From: Schoenoplectus triqueter | Taxonomy: Eukaryota; Streptophyta; Magnoliopsida; Poales; Cyperaceae | DNA: 36,421 nucleotides | NCBI GenBank assembly: GCA_964058805.1 | Contig: CAXKVV010000750.1 | Location: 1 to 36,421 of the forward strand | Direction: 5' to 3' | Shown: piece after piece, positions 1 to 12,500 of the stretch | Layout: each line of letters opens with the position of its first letter | How positions within the stretch are numbered: position 1 is the stretch's first letter | Translations under genes and position numbers: made by a program | The notes under the pieces: generated by a model | The model's database searches: none | The model's input: the letters and a program-made list of their open reading frames with translations, nothing else | Told to the model about the DNA's origin: nothing

Positions 1-459
1 GATCAAGAAAATCGATCGGTACCAAAGCGGTATGGTCCAGTCAATTGTATACGGTGGTGCCGACGATCCACCGCACCGTAGTACAATCAAAAGGTGTAGT
101 TAGGTTCTGCAAGCCAAGGCGACGCCGACTGTGGTGTCCGATCATCAATCAGATCGCCGGAGCGCCGGAATCAACCTCCTAGCACGCATCTTGAAGCGCG
201 GTAGAGAAGAGACAGAGAAAGGATCTCCTGCACTAATCTTGAAAGGCTGCACGAATATTGAAACACATCCAAAGGGTCTGGGCTATTAAATATTTAGGAA
301 ATTAAAGCATGAATTGATCTGGGCCGTCGATCCACGCAGTGCAAATCTTAATCTAATCTGGCGGCCCAAATAAGAATAAAGTTAAATGAAAGATAGGCGC
401 TGATCTTGATACAGATCTGGCGGCCCAGATTAGGCCCATTAATTAAATAATAACAGAAT

Positions 460-1585
460 AGTAATAATATAGAATAAATGAATGATTTGAAAATGCTATT
501 GAACTCCAAATTGACTCAAATTTGTTTCTAAAATTTTCTTATTTTTCATACTATTTTTCTATACAATAATATTCCAGTTTTAAAAATATAATCATGATAA
601 AACAATTTAAAAGCAAAAAAACATTACATATATTGATATAGTTGACCTAGCTTTGACTTGTCATTTTAAATACTATAAAAATTCCAAAAATACAAATAAA
701 AATCATAAATGATAACTAGATATATTTTAGTGATTTTTCAAGTGATTCTCCATGAAATAATAATGATGATAGTAATATACCATAATAAATGATGAGATTA
801 GCTATATTCTTTGATAAATAAAAAATATAATAATAATAATAATAATAAATATAAATAGCACAAAATATACAAAAATATACTACCATGATAATAAATAGTA
901 AAATGCATTTTCCTTTATAATAAAGAATGATAATATAGTTTTATGATATGAATTGTATTTCTTTTGTTATTTCTATACAAATATACAAAAATATACTTTT
1001 GATGAATAAAATGTAATAAAAATAATAGTTATAATAAAAACATAATGAATTTCATCTCTTATGACTAGTAATAAAAAATCTTATACTTTTCTATAGATAA
1101 TAAATAGGAATAATAGAAATAGATATAATGAATAGTAATGATTTCTTTTAGCTATTATAGATATTAAAAAAAAAATATAATAATAAAAAAAAAATAAAAA
1201 AAATAATAATAATAAAAATATAATAATAGTAAAATAGTATAGCTAACCATCTTTTAGTTTTGTAAATAATTCTTACATAATGAATAATATTACAATATAA
1301 TAGAATATAATAATAAAATTCTATTACTTTAGCTATTATAAGCATTTTAAAAATATAAATAAAAACATAGCTATCTTACTTTCTATTATTTTTGTAAGTG
1401 ATTTTCTACAAAATAAATAGGGTTTAGAAATAATAAAAATTCTATTATTTTAGCCATTATAAAAATCCCAAAAATATTAATAGCTACCCCTTTTCTATTA
1501 TTTTTTGTAAATAATTTTCTACATAGATAAATAGAGTTTAAGAAATAAAAATAATAGTAATAAAAAAATAATAATAGTAATAAGA

Positions 1586-1629
<44 letters not shown>

Positions 1630-1640
1630 GCATCTTCATA
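460..1640. repeat. AT-rich tract with (AAT)n microsatellites
   Basis: About 1.2 kb consists almost entirely of A and T, with ATA/TAA-rich microsatellite runs near 827-846 and a long (AAT)n run at about 1590-1627. Short ORFs here are low-complexity and not credible genes. The second copy of the surrounding repeat has only a short AT-rich stretch at the equivalent place (5480-5610), so the tract expanded, or was lost, in one copy. Confidence 0.7.
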
Positions 1641-1744
1641 ATAAAAATAATAATGAAAGATATTATATAATAGACTTTGTGCATTTTAGAAATGAAAAAA
1701 TATGCTCACATAAGGAGTGTAGAGCCACATGAGAATATTTGCAC

Positions 1745-2110
1745 ACATTAGTCAAGACGAGAAAACCTTGGCGTAGGATGATTAAGGCTTTGATAGTAAT
1801 ATAAAGGAAGTACGTTGAGACAGGAACATCTTGACGTAGGATGATTAAGGCTTCGATAGCAATGTGAAGAAGATACGTTGAGACAAGAACATCTTGACGT
1901 GAGAAGATTAAGGCTTTGATAGCAACAGGAGAAGATACGTCGAGACAAGAACATCTCGACACTTGATGAAGAATAATAAGATACGTTGAGACAAGAACAT
2001 CCTAACGTAGAATGATTAAGGCTTCGATAGCAACATGAGTGAGTATGTCGAGACAGGAACATCTTGACGCTTAATGAAGAATAACCAGAGCTACGACACT
2101 AACATGGAGA
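1745..2110. repeat. Degenerate 60-70 bp tandem repeats
   Basis: A unit containing GAGACAAGAACATCTTGACG, followed by GATGATTAAGGCTT and CGATAGCAA, recurs about five times between 1750 and 2070 with substitutions and small indels. A related unit reappears near 2275. Open frames through the array follow the repeat period and show no known domain. It lies inside long repeat copy 1. Confidence 0.65.
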
Positions 2111-2439
2111 TATATGTCGACTCTGAAGAAGAAGAACATTACGATGTCCTAGATAGGTGACATCTTAATGACTCGCTGCCATGAGCAAGTAACTCATGAT
2201 TAAATACGCTCACACAAGGGGTGTAGGGCAACATAGTAATTTTGCACAAGTGATGCAACACGTAGAATGATTAGTTGAGACAAGAACATCTCGACGCTCG
2301 CTGAAGAATGACCAAAGCTACGACATCAGCATGGAGAGATATGTCGACTTTGAAGAAGAAGAACATTACGATGTCCGAGCGAAGTGACATCTTAATGACT
2401 CGGTGTCATGAACAAGTAATTCATGACCATTTGAGCTGG

Positions 2440-3045
2440 CAAGACTGAACTCGTCCGTCGACGAGTTTGTCTCCTGACTCATTTCCCGAGACTGTGAGAT
2501 TGAATCGGTCTGTTGGTAGATTCATCCACAAAATAGTGAATGTGAACCGTTCTGTAGGTAGGTTCCTTCACTAACACATGCCTCAATGTTGAACTGGCCC
2601 AGCGCTTCAGGTTTGACATTGTGTGCAATTGTGTTTCCTAGGTTTATGAATCGGCTTAGTGCTTCGAATTCATGATCTAGAAGATCGGTGAGAAGAAACA
2701 CGTGGGCCATATCCACCCTTCTCCTGATTCACCAACCTCAAGATCAACCGGCTCAGTGCTTCGAGTTGTATTTTGTGTGATTGGTTGTTGACTAGTTAAG
2801 ATTGAACCGGTCTGTTTGTAGGTTTATCTTCTAGATCAACGGAGGTCGAGTCGGTCTGTATGTAGACTCACCTCAGGCCCCCTATGAAGAGATTAACCTG
2901 GTCTGTTGGTAAGGTTACATCTCGAGGTGGCATGGACTGAACCGATCTGTTTGTAGGTTCGTCCCCCATAGGACAAAACCGATCTGTTTGTAGGTTTGTC
3001 TTCCATAGATTGAACCGATCTGTTTGTAGGTTCATCTTCCGTAGA
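2440..3045. repeat. Degenerate short tandem repeats (CCGRTCTGTTTGTAGGTT family)
   Basis: The motif AACCGRTCTGTTTGTAGGTT and variants recur many times between 2490 and 3040 at irregular spacing, closest near 2940-3035. The equivalent part of copy 2 (6470-6930) carries a shorter version, CTGTAGTAGGTT. Non-coding, and part of the long repeat. Confidence 0.6.
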
Positions 3046-3352
3046 CCCTTTTATAAACCTAGACGACCACTTGACCATCTTTTAACTATACTATTTGCTT
3101 CTCTCTTTCAAAGATCCAGAGGTGCCTCGAGGTTCGTAGCCCAGGGTAATTAACGGTGGGGGCTTGCGCCCACCGGAATCTACAAGAACTCACAATCACT
3201 AAAAAACCCCCTGAATGTGCATCCAAATATCTCTAAACGGCAGAATCGGCCGACACCCATCAGATGCACGCTCGGGAGGGATCTCCGTGTCCTTCTTCCG
3301 CAGAACCCATCGCCCGGCGGCGGTGCGGCGGCGCGCGAAAAAGGGTCGCACA

Positions 3353-5063
3353 CTAATCTAGACAATCGAAAGAGAGTTTTTGTATCAAAATAAAAGTGCG
3401 TAAATCTAACAACAATGACTGGAAAATTTATCATATTGAGGATTCTAGGGGCTTTCGACTTCACTCTCACTCGTTTGGTCAATTCATTCTATTTGATCTT
3501 TTAATTTGTTCTAGTGTTTGTCGGGGATTTAATCTCAGATTTTAGTATCAAATTTACATTTTTGTGGCTTGATACCGTACCTAAATAATTCGGGTTTTAC
3601 GATTAATTACTTCACCTTACAAGTCTAATCCCATTAAGATCAGTGAGTCACTTTGGCATAACCTAGATTTTGTACTTCGCCTTTCGGTACCTCACACAAT
3701 TTCTAAGGTTTCCTCTGTTTTCCCTTAGGTAATAGGTTTCACGATTAAGTACTTGGCCTACGACCTAAATCACTATTTTGGGTCAGAAGATTCAGTTCCA
3801 CCTTTCGGTTTCCGCTTTCACTTCTAGGGTAACATGCAGTTGATTAGAACTAAGCATTCAATTTAAACAAAATAACAATCACAAACAACAAGAACTAAAA
3901 GATCAACAAACGAGTAAATTAAACCATTCGAGTTATCGAGTTTACACCTAGACCCCTAGAAGGGTGTCTAGCCACAAATCATGTCAAAGATTATATCAAG
4001 ATTTATGTTTAAACAACAGTACAATATGAGAAAAGAGTAAAGAAAAGAATAAAGCAAGAAGATCTATGATTTCTCGCCCGGTTCTTGAGTTCTCCTTCAA
4101 ATTCTCCCTCTCATAGTGTTCTTCCTCTTCTTTCTTGCTTTAGAACTCCTCTCCAGACAATTGAGAGATCTCTGGGACAAAGGGGTGTCAAAATCTATTA
4201 ATTCCAATGAGAAAACCGCTTTAAAACTGCCAATTCGCGCTGCCAGCCCCAAGATTACGGTCTGACATTTTAAAATTGCGGTCCGACATTTTTGCATTTT
4301 TTTCCAGAACGAATCAGAGAACATTTGCGGTCCGCAATTGCTAATTGCGGTCCGCAATTTTGATATGTGAATGCTTTTAACTTGATTTCTTTGTGTAAAT
4401 TCAACCCATCTCGTTCCAAGCATTATTTCTCATGTTAACATCTTTGTTTACACTCAATGACCTGTAAAATAATAAGAAATGTAGCAGTATCTCGAACTCG
4501 ACATAAAAACTAAATAAATTCTTAACAATTAACATAAAATGCATAGTTTTTGAGATAAAATCCTAATTGAATATAATATATAAATGAGACTTATCAAAGA
4601 CCGAGTGATCTCCTAGCTCAAATTGCAGTAATTGATTGATCGAAGGTCATTGACCTCTCAATCTTTATGTTTCCAAGCAGTTGATTCAAGATTTCAGCTT
4701 TGAATTGAGTAATTGATTCAAATTCTTGAAGTTCATCACTGGAACCCGAGTTGATACAACAATTGTGCATCAAAATATTATGATCAATCAAATTGATTGC
4801 TTTGATTGATGCACAGTGCATAGGCGATGAGTTATATGTTGTAGAAATAAAAAAAAATCTTGGCAATTGATTGGAAATGTAGAGATTGATATTGAATCCA
4901 CGACTGGTATCAATCACAGTTACTGTTCAATTGTGATTTACTCAATAATATAGGTAATTACAACAATTGAATCACTTCTGAACATGATTAGAATTTAGAA
5001 CTACACAATTGAATCAATAATTATAAGAAATCATGATCAAAATAACTCAATTTGAGAGAAGAG
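3353..5063. other. Gene-free spacer between the two long repeat copies
   Basis: No credible gene was found in these 1.7 kb. Open frames up to about 108 codons show no recognised domain. Visible structure is limited to short repeats of ATTGCGGTCCGCAAT (4255-4361). A purine run, GAGAGAAGAG, sits at 5054-5063 directly before copy 2, which starts with TG. That is what a polypurine tract before a 3' LTR would look like. No tRNA-complementary primer site was recognised after 3352, so reading this as the interior of a retroelement is tentative. Confidence 0.4.
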
Positions 5064-5568
5064 TGCAATCGGTACTAACCGGTACAACCAGTGAAAAGTG
5101 GGGTCAATGCTGGTGATCAACCGCACCAATGCATGATCGGAATATACCAATCGACTCCTCACATTAAGGCGATGCTAATGGTGGTGGCTGATCTTCGATC
5201 AGGCCACCATAGCAATAAGATCACATCTCTAATGCATATCTCAAAGCACGGGAGAAGAGAGACAGAAGAGAATTGTCTCTGCACCAATCTTGAGAGATCA
5301 CACAAATCCTGAAGCAGATCAAGGGATACAAGTTATTGGATAGTTAAGAAATTAAAGTAGGGATTAATCTGGGCCTTTGATCCATCTAACACCAATCTCA
5401 ATTCAATATGGCGGCCCAAATAAGAATAAAGTTAAATAAGAGATCTGTGTTAATCTTGATACAGATACAACAGCTCAGATTAAACCCAATCTATTAAACC
5501 AAATAAAAAAATAGTAATAAGAAATATATATATATAAAATAATAAATAAAAATATAATAATAATGATA

Positions 5569-5606
<38 letters not shown>

Positions 5607-7294
5607 AAAAATATATAAGGAATCATTGTAACGATTCTCTGTGTCGTTATACGGTTCACCAAAATGTTGAATACTTCACGAGACGTTAGCAATGCTTTGA
5701 CTATTCTCTGATAAGTCAACATATTTTAAAGAATCGTTATAATAATTCCTTGGATTGTTATACAGTTCATCAAATTGTTATAACGCTTCATGAAACGTTG
5801 ACAATGATTTGACTATTCTCTGACAAGTCAATATGCTCTAAGAAATCGTTGTAATGATTCCTTAAATCATTATACGGTTCATCATATCGTTATAACGTTT
5901 TATAAAACGTTGGTAACATTTTGACCCTTATTGACCAGCTCCCTGACAAATCTGCTATTCTCCAGAAACGTTATAACGACATATTGAAGCGTATAATGAT
6001 TGATAAGATGGTGGCACAATTTATTGATTGCTGATAAGTTACCACAATATGGTAGATTCTGAATTGGTTTGTTTAGAAGTTTGCCCCTTTGATAAACCTG
6101 TTTAACATTAGACCAGTCACGAGCCCCGAGTCTAATTTTGTGCACAAGGTAGCCCTAAATTTGTGAATCGGCTAAATACTTAGAACCTATGATTTAAAGA
6201 TGATTAAACGTGCTCACACAAGATGATGTGAAGTAACACAGTGATTTTTGCACAAATAATGCAATATTCAGAAGAGCCAATTGAGACAAGAACATCTCGA
6301 TGCCCATCGAAGAATGACCAATACTATGACATTAGCACAAGCGAAAGAACATCACGATGTCCAATGAGATGATATCATGATGACTCTGTGTCATGAACAA
6401 GTAATTCATGACCAGTCAAGCTAGTAAGATCAAACTAATCCGTCGATAAGTTTGTCTTCTAGTCCAGATGATCGAATCGTTCTGTAATAGATTCATCCTT
6501 AAATAGTGGAATGAACCGTTTTATAGTAGGTTCTTTTACTGACACACGCCTCAATGTCAAGCTGGCTTAGTGCTTCAGGTTTGACTTTGTGTGCAGTTGT
6601 GTTCCTAAGTTTATGGATCCGCTTAGTGCTTGGAATCCATGATCTAGAAGATCAGTGAGAAGTACCATGTGGGCCATATCCGCCCTTCTCCTGATTCACC
6701 AACCTCAAGATCAACCGGCTTAGTGCTTCGAGTTGTATTTTGTGTGATTAGTTGTTACTAATTAAGATTGAACTGTTCTGTAGTAGGTTTATCTTCTAGA
6801 TCAACTGAGGTCGAGTCGTTCTGTAGTAGACTCACCTCCCATCCCTCCGTAGTGATCAATCTGATATGTAGTAAGGTTATCTCTCGTAGCGGTAAAGATT
6901 AAACCGATCTGTAGTAGGCACATCTTTTCACCCCATATCCCACTGGATCAACCTTTTGGTAGATCCTGAATACTGCAGTGATTTCTAATCATAGGAGCAC
7001 GCAATCACTTGACTATTATTTAGCTATACTATTTGCTTTCCCCTTTCAAGATCTAGAGGTTCATCGAGGTTAATAGCACAGGATAATTAACGGTGGAGGC
7101 TTGCACCCATCAGAACCTACAAATACTCACATTCACTAAAAACCCCCTTAATGTGCATCCAAATGAGTCTAAGACGACGGGACCAACTGGCATTAAACAA
7201 ATGCACATTCAGGAGGGATCTCCGTATCCTTCTTCCGCATCCCATCGCCCAAGAACCCAGCGGCGGTGCGGAGTGCGCGAAAAATGGTCGCACA
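5064..7294. repeat. Diverged long non-coding repeat, copy 2 (possible 3' LTR)
   Basis: This 2.2-kb copy begins TGCAATCGG and ends GGTCGCACA, so it has the TG...CA ends usual for LTRs. It matches copy 1 block by block in the same order. Inside are a (TA)n run (about 5575-5602) and a three-fold 112-bp repeat (5617-5960) that copy 1 lacks. No gag, pol or other coding region is visible. A solo or paired LTR of a non-autonomous element is the best reading, but a satellite-like or segmental duplication cannot be excluded. Confidence 0.5.
5617..5960. repeat. Three tandem units of about 112 bp
   Basis: Units begin near 5617, 5729 and 5841. Each contains a variant of AATCGTTRTAAYRATTCC, then GTTATACGGTTCA, then CGTTATAACG or a variant, then TTTGACTATTCTCTGA (degraded in the third). 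The units are clearly homologous but diverged. Non-coding. Confidence 0.7.
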
Positions 7295-8400
7295 ATACTA
7301 TGTTGTTGTAAATAATTCTCAAGAATGTATATTTATATTTATCAATTTGCAAAACAATCACATAAGAATTTAATGGTTTCTTTAAGTACATGCATTGCAG
7401 GAATAAAACATCAACAAAAGAATATACATGAAAATCTTAAAAAAAAGTGAGGTTAGATTTGTAACGAACAAAGGTAATCAAATTACTCTTGATATTAAAC
7501 TAGTGAAATAAATATATCTGGCTCTAACCGTTGTAACATATAGTATAACCGTTGTAACGAATTAAATAAACTCAATACAAAGTTGAGCCAAAAACAACCA
7601 GCAACAAAACAGTTTGTATTCGTTGCAACAGATTCATTATCCGTTGTAATAGATCATCTGGAGAAAAACTTTGTTGTGTCATTGACTACAAGCGTTGCAA
7701 CAAACTCTTATATCCGTTGTAACGGAATAAATCGTTTACTTTTCAAAGTTATCTAAAAATAACCTGGGAATTCTCTCTTTCTAACCGTTGTAACAGATCT
7801 CACATTCGTTGTAATGGATTTCATCGACAAGAAATTCAAATTGTGGTAAGTACACAATCGTTGCAATGAATCTCATATCAGTTGCAACTAACAATCTCGA
7901 TTAGGGTTTGATCATCTAATCGTTGCAACAGATGGACAACCATTGCAACGGATAAGAGGATTTCTTATCTAATTTATAGGATGACTATATAAGGAGATGA
8001 TATCCCCTTCCTCTATTGGTTGGTTGTGCAATTAAACACCTTCATAGCTGCTGTAAACCTAGTCGTCTCTACTCTAGTGCTAAAATATTCATTCATTTCT
8101 AATCTAATCACAAGAATACTTTACAAAACCTTTATTTAAGTGAGATTAATGATTAATTCGAGAATTTAGTTGTGAGATATGTGATCCTCTTTTCTTCTTG
8201 ACTGTTTGAATTGGCCGACGGCTGTCCGTTACTTGGTGTAAGGGACCAGAGGTTCGAAGTTGTAAGAATTGCTTGTTTTAGTGACTCGGTGCAATCCAGT
8301 CCCGGAGACGTGGGTTCTTCTAAACCGAATTTCGTTATATCTTGTATTATCTCTTCCCTTACTCTTTTTTATTATTTGTACTATAGTTTGAATGTACTAT
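7295..8400. repeat. Repeat-derived DNA with paired CGTTGYAACG-like motifs
   Basis: Six pairs of a motif close to CCGTTGYAACRGA lie at about 7528/7549, 7620/7641, 7692/7714, 7785/7806, 7858/7878 and 7920/7940. Partners are 20-22 bases apart and pairs are 60-95 bases apart. The core CGTTGCAACG is palindromic. A TATA-like CTATATAAGG follows at about 7985-7994. The later sequence to 8360 could be LTR R/U5-like, but I could not define ends or target duplications. No coding region recognised. Confidence 0.5.
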
Positions 8401-9473
8401 AGAAAACATACTATTATGCATTTATATCATACAGTTTATTCAACTCTATTTTTAATAATTAAAAAACTAAATATTAACTAGACTTCACTAACTTTAATTA
8501 AAAAAACATTCTTTTTTCAATTAGACATTTATAAATTTATAATATTTTTTCAAAATAATTGAAAAAAATATAAATATAAATATTTAATTTATACTTACCA
8601 TTTTTAAAAATAAAATCAAGTCATAAAATATCATAAAAAGAAAGTAATTTATTTTTATTTGAATAAATAATACTTTTATATATTAAATCATGAACCTCAA
8701 ATTATTCATAAAAAATTAATTAATCGGCCATATAATAATTAATCTGCGGAATCACCGTACGTCCTTCAAACGCATTTCGTTATTTACAACGGTGCGTCGG
8801 TGCGTCTCATATCCTCTCTTGCCTTCTCTGAAAAATACTCGAAAATGAGATTACAATCACATTTTGTGCTCTCTGTCTTCCCCTTCCGCCACGCCCTCTC
8901 TTGGTGGTGGTGGAATAATGCAGCTTGATTAGAACCTGGCAGCAATAATCTAGGTGGTTTTGAAATCTTAATCAGGCGATACTAGTTACTGACGAAGAGA
9001 AGCGTACAGATGTTTTCACGCGCGCATGCTCCTTCCTATCAGTCTGGGATCCCACGTAGTAGATTGTACTGCTATGACATGTGACAGGTCATCAATTAGA
9101 GAATCCTCTCCGGGAGTAAATATGTCAGATGTACGCTACACAATTCGTATCTTCGTACATGTCACAAGAAAGTCAACCTCGCGTGAGAGTGAGAGCCTTT
9201 AATTCCCTTCACAAAACGAGAGGAAGATAGGTTGGGTTCGGTTTTTTCTCGTGAGTTTTTGGATTAGTACCCCAACAAGTAAAACCAAACAGTCAAAAAA
9301 TAAAGAAAACGAAAAGAAAGTAAAATCTCCTTTTAAGTAGTAAACCTGTCTCCCTCTCTCTCTGCGCTCCAAATCTACCCAGTAACCCACACATCACTCC
9401 TTACTAATTCCTTAATTCCTTCCTTCCCCTCTCTAACGGGAGAGAGAGAGGAGGAGATCTCCATTTCTTTTTC
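8401..9473. other. Intergenic region upstream of the TTL gene
   Basis: AT-rich up to about 8750, then more mixed. No gene was recognised; minus-strand open frames at 9199-9703 are unconvincing. Close to the gene there are CT-rich patches (about 9349-9366) and a GA-rich run (about 9438-9456). Such patches are common in plant core promoters and 5' leaders. Confidence 0.4.
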
Positions 9474-9482
9474 TTTATATAT
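9474..9482 (+). promoter_or_regulatory. Probable TATA box of the TTL gene
   Basis: TTTATATAT lies about 67 bases before the start codon at 9549. Transcription would then start near 9505-9515, giving a leader of about 35-45 bases. The call rests on motif and position only. Confidence 0.45.
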
Positions 9483-9548
9483 CACCCCATGCCTTCTATA
9501 CATTAAATCCACTGACATCACCGCCGCACCCACGACCTGTTCGACGAA

Positions 9549-12500
9549 ATGTCGCACTCTTCCGAGATGACCCCGGTACGCGCAAACAAGGCCTCCGATC
9601 TCTCATTTGACTTCAACACGGCTCTCAGTCTGGAGACGGACAAACCGGACTCTCCAGTTTCTACTCTCTTTACGCACCAAACAACCAGCACTACCACCTC
9701 CACTAGCTCCTCCGCCGGCTCCTCCCTCGCCGGCCGCCGCAGCCATTCCGGCGAAATCCTCTCCCATTCATTTCCTAAACCGGGTCACCGTCGTACAGGT
9801 TCAGGTTCCCTGATCTTCACCAGTAGCAACACCACCAGTGTCAGTTCTCACACAAACAGCACTGCCAGTTCACCACCAACTGGCCTCCTGCCAGCTGGTA
9901 ACATCTGCCCGTCAGGCAAGATAGCAAAGCCAAGTACGGTCCAAAAAACTACGAAGCACCGGAGTGATGTACTTGGTTCTGGCACAGGGAATTATGGCCA
10001 CGGTAGCATTGTTCGAGGTGGAGCTGCTACCGGTACCGGGACCGGCAGTGAGGATTTGTCATCTGTGAAACGGGCTATGGTTTCCACGGATCTTGAGGAG
10101 GTGAAAAAGATCGGCAATGAGCTGTACAAAAAGGGTCAGCTTCTGGAGGCATTGCGGGTGTATGATCGAGTGGTTGGTATGCAACCTGATAACCCTGTTT
10201 GTAGGAGCAACAAGGCAGCGGCATTGATTGGTTTGAGGCGGTTCGGGGAGGCAATACGAGAGTGTGAGGAGGCTGTACGGTTGGATCCAAGTTTTAGCCG
10301 GGCTCACCAGAGATTGGCTTCTCTTTTCCTGAGGTAGCTGCATAAATATATTTAATTGTTTGTATCCTTTTCCAGACTTGATCATGTTGGATGGCTTTTT
10401 CTTTGTTTCTCTAGTTATGCTGGATCATATGGTTCGTTCTTGAATAAATTTATGAAACGCTCCTTCAGAATTTACAGTACATATTTTTGATAGTTGATCC
10501 TGTAATTTGTACTTTGCCAAGTCAGCTCTTATGAGTAACTGACGTGACATATTAGATAGCATTTCCATGCTATTGTATTCATTTTGCATTGTCCATGTCT
10601 TGATTCATTTTGCATTGTCCATGTCTTGATATTTTAACTTTTTTAGGGTCTTGCTTGAGAAATCGAACTGCCTTTAGTAAATATGGGCCTTATATTTTAT
10701 TTCATCAGAAACAGAGTTCTTAACTTACTGAGTTTAAATTCAGGTTAGGTGTGGTCGAGAACTCAAAGAAGCACCTTCTCCTTGCAAGTGCACAACCTGA
10801 TTTGATCGAGTTACATAAACTTCAAACGCTGGAAAAACACTTGACTCGTTGTGCAGATGCACGTAGATCAGGAGACTGGAAAAGCATCTTGCGGGAAACA
10901 GATTCAGCCATCACTGCTGGAGCTGAATCTTCTTCATTGGTTAGTCTCTACATTTAATTGGCTTGCATGGGTTACTTATTGGGAACAAAAAGATGTGTGA
11001 AATTCATATATACTATCTTTTTTTTTGTTCATTTTTAATATATTATCTTGTGTGCATGACATTGCTGGGCACAAAAGTGTGTGTTCAATTTAAATATATT
11101 ATATCATTATTTTAAATTTTAATGTACACAACAGCAGTAGATAAGGATATTTCTTATCTATCCTTATCTACTGTGTTATCCCCAATTTCTTCTTCTTTGC
11201 AATGTATATTGAATACCTGAGAATAAATAACATGCATCTTATCAAGTTATTATGATTGGGGATTGATTTCACATTTTGCCTATTGCTTGATGTTATTATT
11301 ATGTTTTGTTGTGCATATTTCTTGATGAAACTATATTTTGTGTCTGTACAAAATCAAATATTTTTTACAGTGTTTTACTATGTCTGACTTCTGAATTATG
11401 CTCATACTATAGGGAAGGGATCCCTTGACAATGGACTTCTAAATAAATATAAAAAAAATCTTAAAATAGATTTTTTTATAGATCGAGGGTTTTCAAATTT
11501 AATGCTTTTGTTTCATAGTCCATCAAAACTATTAAATTCAACCGTTGCAATATGTATAAAATTTTGATGGTCTTTGATGTACTACGAAACAATAATGAAA
11601 TTACATGAAATTTGAAACACTATCAATCTATAAGTAAAATAACATATCTATAAACTTTTTTTTAAGGTTTTCTTTTATATTTATTGAGAAGTCCATTGTC
11701 AAGATTGTCAAAATAACCCATTGTCAAGGGATCCTTCCCCTACTTCATACTAGCATGCTATACTACAAGTCAGAATATTGTTTGCATATATTGAGTTTTT
11801 TTACCTTTGGTAATTGATGATCTCAGATATTTGCTTCAAAGGCGGAAGCATACCTTCGGTTGTACCTGATTGATGATGCTGACTTGGCGATCTGTGATGC
11901 ATGCAAGTTGGACTTGTCATTTTCTTTTTCAGTAGATACAAAGTTTTTTGGATTTCTTGGGAATTCTTACATCCACTATGTTCATGCCCTTGTTGAAATG
12001 GCCCGAGGAAGGTAAGTTCGTACTATTTAGTACTGATAAGAAAAAATATGAATGCTACAAGTAGTGCTGTAAGGGAACGATCATTGATGAAGCTATAGTG
12101 AATACTTGTGAATTTGTATTGATATAAGCATGCTGCGAAGTTGGAGGTATAATATTATGCTAAACTGTGATTTCTTTGTTTATATAATTCATGAACTTCC
12201 CATTGTATTGAAACTAGAATGATTTATGACAAGAATCAAAAGCTGATTTTGGTGATATAAATTACTGAAAACATATATAATATTAATTTATTGTGAAGTA
12301 GCTGGCAATGATACTTATGCTATGTTAAATTACTGATCTGGACAGATTTGAGAGTGCAGTTGGAGCAGCTGAGAAAGCCAGAAAAATTGATCCAGCAAAC
12401 TCAGAATTGAACTCCTTCATGGTCACCGTAAAATCAGTAGCTCGGGCCCGCTCACTGGGAAATGAACTGTTTAACTCAGGGAAGTTTCTGGAAGCTTCCT

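Larger units (their letters stand above)
1..3352. repeat. Diverged long non-coding repeat, copy 1 (possible LTR)
   Basis: This stretch resembles 5064-7294 in the same orientation. Matching blocks are 180-440 with 5225-5480, 2200-2400 with 6200-6400, 2540-2830 with 6500-6800, and 3110-3352 with 7050-7294. The stretch 2702-2815 is about 90% like 6666-6777 by eye. Both copies end in GGTCGCACA. Copy 1 is longer because of an AT-rich tract (460-1640) and tandem repeats (1750-3040). No protein-coding capacity was recognised. Similarity to copy 2 starts near base 13, so the copy may begin there or be cut by the window edge. It could be the left LTR of a non-autonomous retroelement; that is inference. 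Confidence 0.6.

Noticed and set aside
1148..1345. Minus-strand ORF of 65 aa rich in Tyr, Ile and Phe
   Set aside because: It arises from the AT-rich tract; low-complexity composition only.
8211..8402. Possible tRNA-like B box (GGTTCGAAG) and a short ORF
   Set aside because: No matching A box or cloverleaf could be formed, and the ORF has no recognisable content.
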